Shown: positions 11,455 through 22,480, counted from the stretch's first letter. The stretch: DNA of 64,000 bases from Bettongia penicillata ogilbyi (GCA_023548195.1 JAJHZJ010000220.1:1247279-1311278); one strand, 5' to 3'. Notes: generated by a model from the sequence alone, not told the origin. Numbers and translations are program-made.

Positions 11455-12110
11455 GTTACACATCATTTTATTACACTTCACTTTATTGCTCTTTGAAGTT
11501 GCATTTTGTTTTTACGAATTGAAGATTTATGCCAACCCTACATTAAGCAAGTCTATTAGAACCATGTTTCCAGTTCCATAGGTTCACATCATATCTCTAT
11601 GTCACATATTGGCAATTATTGCAATATTTCTAATTTTTCATTACTATTACATCAATTATAGTGACCTGTGATCAATAATTTATGATGTTACTATTGTAAT
11701 AGTTTTGGCACACCATGAATAGTACCCATATAAGGCAGCAGATTTAATTCATAAATTCTGGGTCTTCTGACTGATTCTCCCTCTTGCTTCTCAGGCTTCC
11801 CTATTCCTTGAGTCACAACAATATTGAAATTAGGCCAATTAATAGCCCTTGAATGTTTAAGTGAGGGAAATACTCAATCTATGAGGCAGAGTCATTTTTT
11901 TCCCTCATTTTATGAAATTGCAATGGCCACCCTAACTTTCAGTAAACTCCACTCTGATAAGTCAGCAGACAATAACATTAAGGTAAGATCCTTTCTACAG
12001 CAAAAGTATTGTGAATCCTTGAAGACTCAAATTATAGTTAGAATATTTTTAGCAACAAAGTATTTTTAACTAAGATATTTGTATCATTTTAGACATACTA
12101 CACACACAAA
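11455..12110 (+). mobile_element. Internally deleted Tigger1-like (TcMar-Tigger) DNA transposon
   Basis: The left half matches the 5' non-coding part of Tigger1: 'cactttattgctctttgaag', 'gcaatatttctaatttttca', 'atgatgttactattgtaata' and 'aacaatattgaaattaggcc'. From about 11870 it jumps to the transposase 3' end and 3' UTR: 'ttgcaatggccaccctaact', 'aagtcagcagacaataacat' and 'tagcaacaaagtatttttaa'. Almost the whole transposase gene is absent. An open frame (11824-12069) spans the join but fuses non-coding DNA to a remnant and is not a gene. I cannot see a clean right terminal repeat; the element fades into AT-rich sequence after 12110. Confidence 0.8.
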
Positions 12111-12169
12111 CATGTACATATATATGTTGTACATATATAATGATTCTATACACACTTTTATTTATCAGT

Positions 12170-12799
12170 TTTATTTTGATGCAAATAGTGTCTTTCTTCA
12201 TATTTTGTAGATAATTTGTATATTTGTTATAGTTAAAATTATTTACTTGCTCAAAGTCTTTCTCTAAAAAATATTATGACTGTATACAATATTCTCTTGG
12301 TTTTCATTTCCCTCTTCAATATTTTGTGCAACTCTTTCCAAGTTTTTTTTTCCCTAAAATCATTGAGCTAGCCCTTTCATATAGCACAGTAGCATTCCAT
12401 CACAATCATTTACCACAACTGTTCAGATGTTCCCTAGTTGGTTGGCATCCTTGCAATTTCCAGTTCTTTGCCACAAAAAAGAAGATTGCTATAAACATTT
12501 TAGAATATATTGGTTCTTTTCCCTAATCATCTTTGGAAATGGAACCTAGTAGGGTTATTGTTGGGCCAAAGGATATAGGCAGATTAATAACTCTTTGGGC
12601 ACATTTCTAGATTGCTCTCTAAAATGGTTGAATCTATTCACATTTCCACCAGCAACGAATGTATCGCAATTTTTCCGCATCCCCTCCAACATTTGTTGCC
12701 TTCCTGTTCAAGCATTTTAACCTATCTGGAAGGTATAAAATAATACCTCAAGGTTATTTTATTTTGCATTTCTCTAATCAATAGTGGTTGAGAGTGTTC
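12170..12799 (-). mobile_element. L1 ORF2 3' region, antisense, degraded (part 1)
   Basis: Read on the minus strand this is the C-terminal end of L1 ORF2 and its 3' flank. Diagnostic plus-strand wording includes 'catttccaccagcaacgaat', 'tttgcatttctctaatcaat' and 'tagcattccatcacaatcat', which match the reverse complement of the cysteine-rich and C-terminal part of ORF2. Many substitutions show age. A SINE interrupts it at about 12800-12984. Confidence 0.75.
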
Positions 12800-12984
12800 T
12801 GATAAGTATCAGGTCACTGGATCCAGATAATTCAGGAGAAGAAACTGAGGTTGGTGACCTTGCACAGCCCTCCCTCACTCAAATCAAAGTGAATTGAAAG
12901 TCATGTCATCTTCATGTCAAGGTCCTCAATGAGAACAAAGGACAAATACAGAAACAAAAATGGTTTAGAAATTTTTTTAAAATG
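12800..12984 (+). mobile_element. Marsupial SINE (WSINE/RTE-tailed-like family)
   Basis: The unit holds 'caggtcactggatccagata', 'cagccctccctcactcaaat' and 'gagaacaaaggacaaataca', with an A-rich end. The same family occurs in reverse at 23984-24235 and 29345-29590. It interrupts an antisense L1 and is therefore younger. The family name is from memory and uncertain; the recurrence within the window is direct evidence of a dispersed repeat. Confidence 0.6.
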
Positions 12985-13090
12985 TAATTATAAATTGTAT
13001 CAATTTATTCATTGGAAAACTGCCTGTCTATGTCATTTGACCATTTATCAATTGGGACAAATCCCAACTTTTAAAAGACAGACAGAAAAT
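12985..13090 (-). mobile_element. L1 ORF2 antisense, continuation after the SINE
   Basis: The text 'ggaaaactgcctgtctatgt' followed by 'tttgaccatttatcaattgg' continues the antisense L1 ORF2 broken at 12799. It ends at about 13060-13090. Confidence 0.65.
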
Positions 13091-13249
13091 GGACTTCAGT
13101 AACTGTGCCAAATGTAAGGGCTGAATTATTTTGTACACCATATAATAGTTGTTAGAAAAGAATATAACATTATTTGATATAGAGATTGTTGAAACCTACC
13201 TTCTTTTAAAATTCTTTGCATTTCATTAAATATTTCCCAGTTCTGTGCA

Positions 13250-14210
13250 AAAACTAACATTTAAAAATTGTGATCTCCAAATCTACTCTCTTCCTTCCAC
13301 CCCTCACTCCTCCCTGAGAGAACAACAAATTTGATAGGGATTATACATGTGAAATCATGCAAAACATATTTACATATTAGCCATGTTCCAAAAGAAAATA
13401 CCAAGAAACAAAATAATAAAAGTAAAATGTTAAAAAAAATATGCTTTAATACACATTCAGAGTATATTGTTTTTTTCTTTGAAGGGGGATGATATTTTTC
13501 ATCATGAGTCCTTCGGTTTTTTCTTGGACTGTTGTCTTGACAGGACAACTCAGTCTTTCACACTTATCATCCATATAATATTGTGAACAATGTTCTACTA
13601 CTTTTGCTAACTCCACTTCGCATGAGTTCATGTAAGTCTTCCAGGTTTTTTCTGAAACCATCCTGGTTATCTTTTATTATAGCATTATAGTATTGCATAA
13701 CAATCATATACCACCATAAAATAATATATTTATGCTTAAGTCCTAAGATCTTTGATTTCTTTGGGGTTCAGACCTAGTGATGGTATTCCTGGAAAAAAGA
13801 TTATGTCATAGCTATGTAACCTTTTGGGTATAGTTCCAATTTGTTCTCCACAATAGAAGGGCTTGTTTGAAACTCCACCAATACTGTATTAGTGTCCTAA
13901 TTTTTCCATAGCCCCTTAAGCATTTGTTATACATTCTATAATGTTAGCCAATCTCAGTATATGGTGTTATCTCACAGTCATTTTAATTTGCATTTCTCTA
14001 ATAAGTAGTGAGTTGGAGCATTTTTCTGTGATTATTATTAGCTTTCATTTCATTTGAAAACTGATGCTTATATCACTTAACCATTTTGCAACTGAGGAAT
14101 GGCTTATTTTTTTTAAATTTGACTCAGTTCCCTATGTATTTGTGAAATGACATCTTTATCAGAGAAACTCACTTTGAAAAAGATTTTTTTCCTAAGTCTA
14201 ATATGCCCAT
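13250..14210 (-). mobile_element. Second antisense L1 3' fragment
   Basis: Read on the minus strand this is again an L1 3' end followed by ORF2 C-terminal sequence. Landmarks are 'ttttcatcatgagtccttcg', 'gcattatagtattgcataac' and 'tttgcatttctctaataagt'. Its left part, including the section near 13330-13400, resembles the window's right end (63300-64000). Because the same ORF2 portion also occurs at 12170-13090, this is a separate insertion. It is fossil. Confidence 0.7.
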
Positions 14211-14294
14211 AGTAAGTAGTCACACTGCTAAGTAAATACACCTAGTGGATTTGTAACTAAAAGAAATGTATCACACAAGCTACTAGGATATTCA
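14211..14294. other. Short unassigned spacer
   Basis: Sequence between the antisense L1 and the LTR-like repeat. No family recognised. Confidence 0.3.
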
Positions 14295-14891
14295 TGTAAC
14301 AGTAAGGAACCCAGAATAAACAAGGGGGTCTGCGGTACAGTTTCTTAGATTTGATTTTCTGAAAGGAAAGCAACTTTTGAAGGGTCAGAAATAATTTTAA
14401 TCAAACATATGTATCATTCACTTAGTTTAGGAGGAAACATCCTGAACTTCGGAGAAAATAGAAACAGAGAAACAGAGATCAACAGACAGGGCTTCCAGCT
14501 GCTTAACCATAAGTACAACATATATCACAGATCAACACAACGATCCAATTGTCAGACCGTAACATAAATATATAGTTACCAGAGACAGAAGCATCTGCAT
14601 TTTCAAGGCTGGGGGTCCTTTAGGAGCTATCCAGTCTCCTCTGGCCAAACAAACACTTCCAATGAGTAAACCCCAAAACAAAGCCTCACCTCAGAGTATT
14701 TATTCACATTTCAAAGCCAGAGGGCATAATAATCCTTGATAACCAGTGCCTCATAAGAAATTATCAAAATTTGTAGGCCTTCCTACAAAATAAATTCTCC
14801 CCTAATCAAATTTTCCTCGATAGGCAGACCCATTAATGGATGAGGGAAATTTTAATTTCCATTAGAATTTATAACAGCTGTTGTTGTGACA
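14295..14891 (-). mobile_element. LTR-like repeat, copy 1 (probable solo LTR of an old endogenous retrovirus)
   Basis: About 600 bases shared, with divergence, with 57284-57928 and 61326-61862. Common landmarks are 'gaaaggaaagcaacttttga', an 'agcctcacctcagagtattt'-like segment, and 'cccattaatggatgagggaa' near the right end. It starts TGTAACAG and ends GTGACA, as LTRs do (TG...CA). On the minus strand a TATA-like segment precedes a late AATAAA-like signal in the better copy at 61 kb, so I infer minus orientation. It has no coding sequence and I see no target duplication. An old non-autonomous DNA transposon is the alternative. Confidence 0.55.
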
Positions 14892-15464
14892 ATAAAGTAT
14901 TGAAAACACTGTTGATGCTCATCAGTTAAGGGAATGGTTAAATGAATTAAGCTTATTAAGAAGGGGATGGATTTGGGGAAAAGTAATGTACTGTGCTACT
15001 ATTGAGTTAAACATGCCTACAGGTAATTGGTATTGGTGTATTAGGTGATGCAAGAGTATTGGTATTTAGAGTATTAGTGATGTAAGAGCAGATCAGATGA
15101 GGGAGGGGGAGAGAGAGACACAAAGAGACAGAGAGTGATAGAAAGACAGAGAGAGAGACAGACAAAGACAGACAGAGAGACAGACAGAGAGAAAGAGACA
15201 GAGAGAAGGAGGAGAGGGAGAATTCTTACATGGATATATTGATATGGAAGTCTTGTGCTTCAAGAAATTAAACCCACTGGAGCAAATTGGTCACTATGAG
15301 AGAAGGGATATAGAGAGAATAGAGCCCAAGAAAGAATTTTGGGGTATCTGTGCCCATATTAGATGCATGTATATATTTTTTTAACCAAAAAGTTTCATAG
15401 CTAGTTTCTCTATTACTTCTAAATGATCAAGTTGAACCCTTAATATTATTATTGTGATTTAGCT
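14892..15464. other. Unassigned DNA with a GA-rich simple repeat
   Basis: The stretch at about 15099-15222 is an imperfect GAGACA/GAGA purine-rich repeat. Positions 14910-14960 ('gctcatcagttaagggaatg') may be a scrap of an L1 3' end. Nothing else recognised. Confidence 0.45.
15099..15222. repeat. Purine-rich (GAGACA/GA)n simple repeat
   Basis: Repeated GAGA, GACAGA and GACAGACA units on the plus strand with few pyrimidines other than C. Confidence 0.9.
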
Positions 15465-15481
15465 AAAGGGTAGAAGTGATG
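15465..15481. repeat. Left TSD of the young L1 tail
   Basis: The 17 bases aaagggtagaagtgatg are repeated perfectly at 16366-16382. Confidence 0.95.
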
Positions 15482-15722
15482 CAATTATCAAATTGGCTAA
15501 CATGACAAAACAGGAAGAACATAAATGTTGGAGAAAATGTGGGAGATTTGGAACACTAATTCTTTGTTGATGGAGCTGTGAGCTGATCCAACCATTATGG
15601 AGAGCAATTTGGCACTATACCAAAGGGCTACAAAACTGTGCATACCTTTTGACCCAGCAATACTGCTTCTAAGATTGTATCCCCAAGAGATCATAAAAAT
15701 GAGAAAGGGTCCCACATGCGCA

Positions 15723-15781
<59 letters not shown>

Positions 15782-16365
15782 CAGCACCTTTTGTGATGTC
15801 CAAAATCTGGAAATCAAGGGGATGCCCATCAATTGGGGAATAGCTGAATATACTGTGGTATACGAATGTAATGGAATACTATTGTGCTATATGAAATGAT
15901 GAACAGGAAGACTTCAGAGAGGCCTGGAAAGGCTTATATTAACTGATGCTGAGTAAAAGGAGCAGAACCAGGAGAATTTTATACACAGCAATAACCACAA
16001 CATGTGAGGAATTGTTCTGGTAGACTTAGTACTTCATTGCAATGCAAGGATTTAAGTAATTCCCAATGGTGTCTTAATGGAAAATGTCTTTCACATACAG
16101 GAAAAGAACCGTGGAATTCAATTGAGGAATAAAGCAGATCATTTTCTTTTGTATTATATTTTGGTTTGTTTTGTGATTTCTCCCATTCATTTTAATTCTT
16201 CCATGCATTAAAATGTATTTAATAGGAACGTATGTATAGAACCTATATAAAACTATGTATCATCACAGGGAGGGAAGGGGAAGGTAGGGGGGAAGGGGCT
16301 AAAAGTGGGGAAAAATCTAAGATACATGGAAGAGATTGCAGAACACTGAAAACAAATAAAATAAT
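15482..16365 (+). mobile_element. 5'-truncated young L1 insertion (ORF2 C-terminus plus 3' UTR)
   Basis: The element starts inside the C-terminal part of ORF2 ('attggctaacatgacaaaac'), runs through the cysteine-rich end and the 3' UTR, and ends in an A-rich tail (aaaacaaataaaataat). A perfect 17-bp TSD (15465-15481, 16366-16382) defines both ends. The coding part is interrupted by a long (TA)n at 15726-15780, grown from an AT-rich site in the L1 sequence, and by substitutions. It closely resembles 18969-19704 and the tail of 40964-43354. It is not functional. Confidence 0.9.
15726..15780. repeat. (TA)n microsatellite inside the L1 tail
   Basis: About 27 uninterrupted AT dinucleotides replace the short 'aatatttata' found at this point in the related L1 copy at 42706-42716. 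Likely polymorphic and able to extrude a cruciform. Confidence 0.95.
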
Positions 16366-16382
16366 AAAGGGTAGAAGTGATG
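16366..16382. repeat. Right TSD of the young L1 tail
   Basis: Perfect copy of 15465-15481. Confidence 0.95.
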
Positions 16383-17394
16383 ACATCATATATTATAAGT
16401 TAGTGTACCACTGATTCTGAGAGTCTACTGATACTCCTAAAATTAATTTTATTGACTTATACTATAGACAAGGTACTTCTCTTAATAATGTAGGTATCAT
16501 ATGTTTATCTTATCCTAGTAACCCAAGACTTTCAGAATTCCATAAGTTTTAAGAAAAGATGAGTATCAGTTCTCGTAATCATTCATTAGAATGATTAACC
16601 TGAGTTTCATGTGGGGTTTGCTGCATTTGTTTTGCTTTGTTTTATTTTTACATTAGAATTTTTAAAACTGACTTTATATGAATACGATAAAGTCAAAAAT
16701 TTCTAACTTTGTTTCTTCTTAATGTTAAAGCCCATCTGTTTCTCACCCTCTACATTTAAATGTGGTCTGAGCTCAGTAATTGGTCACAACTACTCAATGG
16801 AAAATAAATGGTTGGGGAAGCAAAATCTCATCGACTTATTATTTTGAGACATTTTGATATGTATACTATACTCCTTGCTCACAGCTAAATTTTAGCCTGT
16901 TGTTAGCATGGGACAGATAGGTTGCACTTTAATTTCCATCTTAACAGGTTAATTAGTTGTGGTTAAAGTGTTAATCTATTTTTGTGTCCTCTTCCATGTA
17001 TTGTGACATAGGTTTTAGCTAATCTGCACAGATGAACACTGCCTTTAATAGCCACTTCTGCTACTCCTTTAACTATATGTCATGGAGTGCATTGAATACA
17101 TTAATCTTTTTGTTGACTGAGTTGGTCCAGACTTGCCGCTATATCACCATCAGCCTACATGTATTTTGTAATAGCAATATGCGAAGAAGTAGCAGAGTGC
17201 CTTGTGAAAAGTAGATGACCAACAAATATGTTCCTTTTTTCTAACCTATCTACAGATTTGCAGATGTTTCCTTAGCAAACACAGTCACAATAATTTTCTT
17301 TTAAGGTCTATTTCAGTTATGCCAAACCTTATGTTGCTTTTAGAGCAGATGGAGATGAATCAGAGAATGAGTAGGAAGTTTAGATCTGGATGGG
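16383..17394. other. Unassigned DNA; possible unique or conserved non-coding block at 16740-17215
   Basis: No repeat family is visible. From about 16740 to 17215 the base composition is more even than in the surroundings and low-complexity runs are absent. This is what one might see in single-copy or constrained non-coding DNA, but nothing in it identifies a function. A short open frame (17032-17214) has no recognisable domain. Confidence 0.35.
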
Positions 17395-17540
17395 ACGTTG
17401 AAGCAGATCTATTTCAATTCCCTTCATTTTACAGATGAGAAAACTGAGGCACACAGTGATTAAGCAATTTGGCCATGGTGGTCTAGCATTTTTAATATTA
17501 GAGTGGAAACTAAAACTGAAGTCTTCTAACACAATGTCTA
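17395..17540 (-). mobile_element. MIR/CORE-SINE fragment, antisense
   Basis: The text 'cccttcattttacagatgag' followed by 'aaaactgaggcacacagtga' and 'taagcaatttggccatggtg' is the reverse complement of the conserved MIR core and 3' half. Confidence 0.75.
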
Positions 17541-17925
17541 GCCTCTTTTCAACTAAACAATGATCCCCTCTGAAAGTAATGGTTGTGTAACATTTTCTAT
17601 TCCAAATACACATGAAAGTCTTTTGAAACATTTCAATATTTAACAGTAAGGCTAGAAAATTATCATTTTTTCCCATTCAGAATTGACTAGAGAGCCCAGA
17701 AAAGGAAAAGTTTTAGGATCAAAGTGTTTCATTTACAGTCCCTGCTCAAACCATAGCATTTTTTATATACTGCTAAAAGTACAAGTTAAAGACTGAGCAT
17801 CTTGGAAATGGCTTCCATAAAAGATCCATTTTTTCCTTTGTTATTTAAAGAGTCAATCCAAGAAAATTCATCACAAATTGATTGCTATACTCCTCCCTTA
17901 CTTCTTAGAATTGGCCCATACCACT
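17541..17925. other. Unassigned intergenic DNA
   Basis: No recognisable gene or repeat. Confidence 0.35.
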
Positions 17926-18460
17926 CAACTCAACTCAGTCTGCATTCATTCAGTGCCTGTTTTCAAATCATTGTACTAGAAACTAAAAATAATAAGGTGA
18001 CATGTAAAAGAATCTCAATCCTCAAGCAACTTATATGTTATGAGAAAGAGAGGATAAAGCAAATACATATATACATAGACACAACCAATATGAGGATAAA
18101 GAAAAGATTAACAATGACAAAAGGAGAAAATTATTTCTGCCACGGGATTCACTCAGTGGTACTTTGAGGGAATTTAAGGATTTTAAGAGGGAAGGATAAT
18201 GATGAAGCATATTAAAAAAATAAGAGACAGACTAGGAAAAGACAATCAAGGAATGGAAAAACAATTTCAGGAAATAGCAGAGTCCTGCTTGACTGGAGTG
18301 TTAAGTCTGTGAAGAGGAATGGGATGACATGAAATAAGTCCAAAAACGTAGGCTGAAGCTACATTGTGCCTACAGTACAAAATCTGAAGGCTTTAAATTC
18401 CAAACTGAACAATTTGTGTATTATTGTAGAACTGATAATAAGTCACTGATGATTATGAAC
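17926..18460 (+). mobile_element. Old L2-like interspersed repeat
   Basis: The order of segments resembles a common old mammalian repeat usually masked as L2: a 'tttattaagcacc...gtgccaggcact' start (here 'cattcattcagtgcctgttt'), then 'atcctcaagcaacttatatg', a 'gagagcattccagg'-like section, and 'ctgcttgactggagtgttaa' near 18290. Divergence is high and the family assignment is from memory. Confidence 0.4.
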
Positions 18461-18951
18461 ATTAAGTCAAAATCAAGACCTACAATCATCTAGATACTGT
18501 GAAAAAAATTATTTTTCCACTTATAAATTCCACTTAAGACGTAATCTAATTGTAAAGGAAACAAAAAAAAATATGAGTTGTTGTATGTCTCAATTATGAG
18601 AATTCTAGATAATCTGTCTATCTGTCCAATATCTGTTACTTTCTAGTCAATAGTTATTAGTAAAACCAGTCTTTCATTTCATTATTGATGAAAACATGGA
18701 AAATATTGAGAAATGTGGATCAATATATTTATGTGGAAGGAAAAAATATAATTTTGCCACAGAAAAATTGCAGCATCTACCACACCCCAAAATAGCATCT
18801 CTTTGAACTATAATCAGAATAACCCTCATACATAGCTGAAAAAGATGGAGCTATTGTGAGCTTCCAGCCTGTAGAAGCAAAAAAGATATTAGCAGTTTTA
18901 GCAGAAATATTTCCCACATTCAAATGTATCAGCTAGAAAAGTACAGCTTCT
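18461..18951. other. Unassigned intergenic DNA
   Basis: AT-rich with no visible gene or repeat family. Confidence 0.35.
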
Positions 18952-18968
18952 CATAATTTTGTCTTTTC
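18952..18968. repeat. Left TSD of the antisense L1 tail
   Basis: The 17 bases cataattttgtcttttc recur perfectly at 19705-19721. Confidence 0.95.
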
Positions 18969-19704
18969 TTTTTTTTTTATTTTTTTATTTTTTTTTAATG
19001 TTTTACAATCATTTCCTTAAAGTTAAGGTTTTAGCCTCCCCACCCTTCCCCCAATACCCCGCTCCCTCCCCATGACAGCATACAATTCTGTTTAGGTTCT
19101 ACATATACTTTCCTATTGAGCACATTTTCACTATATTCATGCTACGTAGTCGAACTAAAATAAATGGAAAAAACCATATAACAAATCAACACATAATACA
19201 CTGAAACCCACCCACACACAAACATGATCTGCTACATTCTGCAAATGACTTCCACATTTCTTTCTCTGAGTGTGGAAGGCATTTTGCCTTAGAAAACCGA
19301 CATTAGGATTTTTTTTTTCTCAGTAAGTTCTTGTGTTATTACAAAGTTCCAAGTCTACCAGAAAAAACTCTCACACACTGTGGTCGTTGCTGTGCACAAA
19401 GTTCTCCTGGTTCTGCTCCTTTCGCTCAGCATCAGATCATATAAGTCCTTCCAGGCCTCCCTGAAGTCTTCTTGTTCATCATTTCTTATGGCACAATAGT
19501 ACTCCATTACATTCATATACCACAATTTATTCAGCCATTCCCCAATTGATGGGCATCCCCTTGACTTCCAGTGTTTGGCTACCACAAAGAGTGCTGTTAT
19601 AAATATTTTTGTACACGTGGGACCCTTTCTCATTTTTATAATCTCTTGGATTGTATCCTAGCAGCGATATTTCTGGGTCAAAGGGTATGCACATTTTTGT
19701 AGCC
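18969..19704 (-). mobile_element. 5'-truncated young L1 insertion, antisense
   Basis: Reading from the left, the element begins with a poly-T tract (the A-tail of the minus-strand copy), then the 3' UTR and the ORF2 C-terminus. On the minus strand the frames at 19355-19633 and 19527-19781 contain L1 ORF2 end motifs such as GCPSIGEW and NVMEYYCAIRNDE. The poly-T, the severe 5' truncation and the perfect 17-bp TSD are the standard signature of target-primed reverse transcription. The coding piece is a C-terminal scrap without enzyme domains. Confidence 0.93.
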
Positions 19705-19721
19705 CATAATTTTGTCTTTTC
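19705..19721. repeat. Right TSD of the antisense L1 tail
   Basis: Perfect copy of 18952-18968. Confidence 0.95.
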
Positions 19722-19866
19722 ATTGAGTGAAGTAGACAGTGAGACAAGGAAGATGTCCAATAAATATTTGCTAACTAACAAATTTTTTTAAACAAGCATC
19801 AGATGAGAAGACCATAAAATATAGAGTGCCAATCTTCACTGAAGCAAAATTATAATGTTTCATAAA

Positions 19867-19867
19867 T

Positions 19868-19919
<52 letters not shown>
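19867..19919. repeat. (GATA)n microsatellite
   Basis: About 13 uninterrupted TAGA/GATA tetranucleotides. Confidence 0.97.
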
Positions 19920-20014
19920 GCAGATGCATTTTACTGACCACAGCCCTGTTAGTGAAATAGTGAAAATAATTTGGTATATGCATTTTTAGATGAGCAATTG
20001 GAAGTCAGAGATGA

Positions 20015-20095
20015 TAGGTTAGTTGCTCAAGTTTATAAAGTTAGAATAACAGAGTTAAGACTAATACTCAGATCTTCTGACTGCAAGAAAATGAA
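20015..20095 (-). mobile_element. MIR-like SINE scrap, antisense
   Basis: 'ttagttgctcaagtttataa' followed by 'actcagatcttctgactgca' follows the reverse MIR order (acquired-lag, then 'aggtcttctgactcc'). Short and diverged. Confidence 0.5.
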
Positions 20096-20394
20096 TATTT
20101 CCACCACCAGGAAATACAAATTACCAACCACACTTGGATAATGCAGTTTATGAGAATTAATTTTCTTCATTCAATTTTGGCAGTCTCTTAACCACAACCA
20201 AGAATGCTCAAGTTAGAAAAAGAAGAATCATCTAGCAATATGACCTGCCACAAATATTCCCTTAGTAATTGTGTTCACTATAACTGATCACATAGTTTTC
20301 TCATATTAACCATGGGAAAGGCACTATGGGAAAACTAAATGGGAAAGACCAAGAAAAAAAAATCACCAGCATTCTTTGAGTAAAAGCATTTTAT

Positions 20395-20500
20395 TTCAGT
20401 CCTTAAGATCTTTTACTTACAGGCTATGTGAACTTAGGAGAATCACTTAATCTCCCCTTTTCCCTCATTTTTAAAATGAAGAAAACAATAAGTTTTGTTG
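20395..20500 (+). mobile_element. MIR/CORE-SINE scrap
   Basis: 'ggctatgtgaacttaggaga' followed by 'atcacttaatctcccctttt' and 'ttaaaatgaagaaaacaata' matches the conserved MIR core order. Confidence 0.7.
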
Positions 20501-20539
20501 TCCAATTTTCAGACTTTTAATGGGAAAAGGGAGCTTAAA

Positions 20540-20552
20540 GATGGTTATTATT
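20540..20552. repeat. Left TSD of HAL1 copy 2
   Basis: gatggttattatt here against gatggttgttatt at 23440-23452, with one mismatch. Confidence 0.85.
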
Positions 20553-21243
20553 GGGGGGAGGAGCCAAGATGGCAGAATAGAAAGATTCAGAAAAAAATTT
20601 CAAAAAAAATTCAATAGAAAGATTTGAACCTCCGAACCCACAGCTCATAAATTACCTATAAAAAGAACTCCCAATGGGTTCTAGAGCAGTGGAAGCTACA
20701 CAGCAACGGAATGGAGGAGATTTCTGTTCCAAAGAGCCCTGAAAAACTGGGACTGAAGGTCTGTTGTGCACCAGACCCAGAGGGTAGTCCAGCCTTGCCT
20801 TGGCCACGCAGGACCAAGAGGAGCAGATACGAGCAGGTTTCAGGGACCGAATCTCCAGCGGCTACGAAGATCCCTCCATCCACAGGCACACAGGTCAGTG
20901 AGAGAGACTTCTGGGCTGGCTGAGAGGGGAGCGGGATGTCTTCATAACTCAGGCCCCCTCAGTAGGAAATGGTGGCGGTGGGGGAAGCAGTGGTCAGGGG
21001 CCCCCAAAACAGTCAGGAGCTCCATTGTGGAAGGTCTCCCCATAAAGCCCCTGAAGAAACTGAGCCTGGGAGGCAGCCCTGCCCCCAACTGAGAACGTGA
21101 ACTTAATCTCTCACACTGAATAGGAGCCCAACCCCACATTGAAAGCCCTGAGGCTGGGAAGCAGCATTTGAATCTCAGACCACCAAGGACAAGTGAGGCA
21201 GGGGTGGAGAGGAATCTCAGAAGTCAAGTAACTGACTGGGAAA

Positions 21244-22385
21244 ATGCCCAGAAAAAGGAAAAAAAAAATAAGACCATAGAAGGTTACTTTCTCGGTGAAC
21301 GATGTTTCCTCCTTTCATTTCTGATGATGAAGAACAATGCTTACCATCAGGTAAAGACATAGAAGTCAAGGCCTCTGTATCCCAAACATTTGAAATAAAT
21401 ATCCCATGGGCTCAGGCCATAGGAGAGCTCATAAAGGATTTTGAAAATCAAGTTAGACAGGTAGAGGAAAAACTGGGAAGAGAAATGAGAGAGATGCAAG
21501 AAAAGCATGAAAAACGGGTTAATACCTTGCTAAAGGAGACCCAAAAAATACAGAAGAAAATAACACCTTGAAAAATAGGCTAACTCAATTGGCAAAAGAG
21601 GTTCAAAAAGCCAATGAGGAGAAGAATGCTTTCAAAAGCAGAATTAGGCAAATGGAAAAAGAGGTTCAAAAGCTCACTGAAGAAAATAGTTCTTTCAAAA
21701 TTAAAATGGAACAGATGGAGGCTAATGACTTTCTGAGAAACCAAGAAATCACACACACACAAAAAAAAAAGAATGAAAAAATGTAAGAGAATGTGAAATA
21801 TCTCATTGGAAAAACAACCAACCTGGAAAATAGATCCAGGAGAGACAATTTAAAAATTATGGGACTACATGAAAGTCATGATCAAAAAAAGAGCCTAGAC
21901 ATTATGTTTCATGGAATTATCAAGGAAAACTGCCCTGATATTCTAGAACCAGTGTGCAAAATAAGTATTCAAGGAATCCACCGATCATCACCTGAAAGAG
22001 ATCCAAAAAGAGAAACTCTTAGGAACATTGTGCCTAATGCCAGAATTCCCAGGTCAAGGAGATAATATTGCAAGCAGCTAGAAAGAAACAATTCCAGTAT
22101 TGTGGAAATACAATCAGGATAACGCAAGATCTAGCAACTTCTAGATTAAGGGATCAAAGGGCATGGAACCAAATATTCCAGAAGTCAAAGCAACTAGGAC
22201 TAAAACCAAGAATCACTTACGCAGAAAAACTGAGTATAATACTTCAGGGGAAAAATGGTCTTTCAATGAAATAAGGGACTTTCAATCATTCTTGATGAAA
22301 AGATCAGAGCTGAAAAGAAAATTTGACTTTCAAACACAAGAATGAGAAGAAACATGAAAAATTAAACATCAAAGAGAAGTCATAA
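21244..22385 (+). pseudogene. HAL1 ORF1 (L1 ORF1p-like), broken, copy 2
   Basis: The ATG at 21244 is at the same place as in copies 1 and 3, but the frame shifts within the first 20 or so codons in an A-rich run. Open pieces in different frames follow (21302-21571, 21568-21786, 21793-22065, 22068-22274). They cover the coiled coil, the RRM motif (here NLKIMGLHE), the 'AARKKQFQYCGN' start of the C-terminal domain, and the 'ITYAEKL' equivalent of ITYPAKL. A stop codon also lies just before 21793. This is the most damaged of the three full-length copies, consistent with no selection after insertion. Confidence 0.82.
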
Positions 22386-22480
22386 GGGACTTACCAAAGT
22401 TGAACTGTTTACATTCCTACATGGAAAGACAATATTTGTAACTCTTGAAACTTTTCAGTGCCTGGGTAATTGGTGGGATT

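Noticed and set aside
11824..12069. 81-codon frame looking like a small gene
   Set aside because: It spans the deletion join of the Tigger-like MITE and mixes non-coding and transposase-end sequence.
15597..15899. 100-codon plus-strand frame with an isoleucine-tyrosine run
   Set aside because: The run is the (TA)n repeat; the rest is L1 ORF2 C-terminal debris.
17802..18167. 121-codon plus-strand frame
   Set aside because: Largely inside an old L2-like repeat, no domain, low-complexity end. Probably chance.
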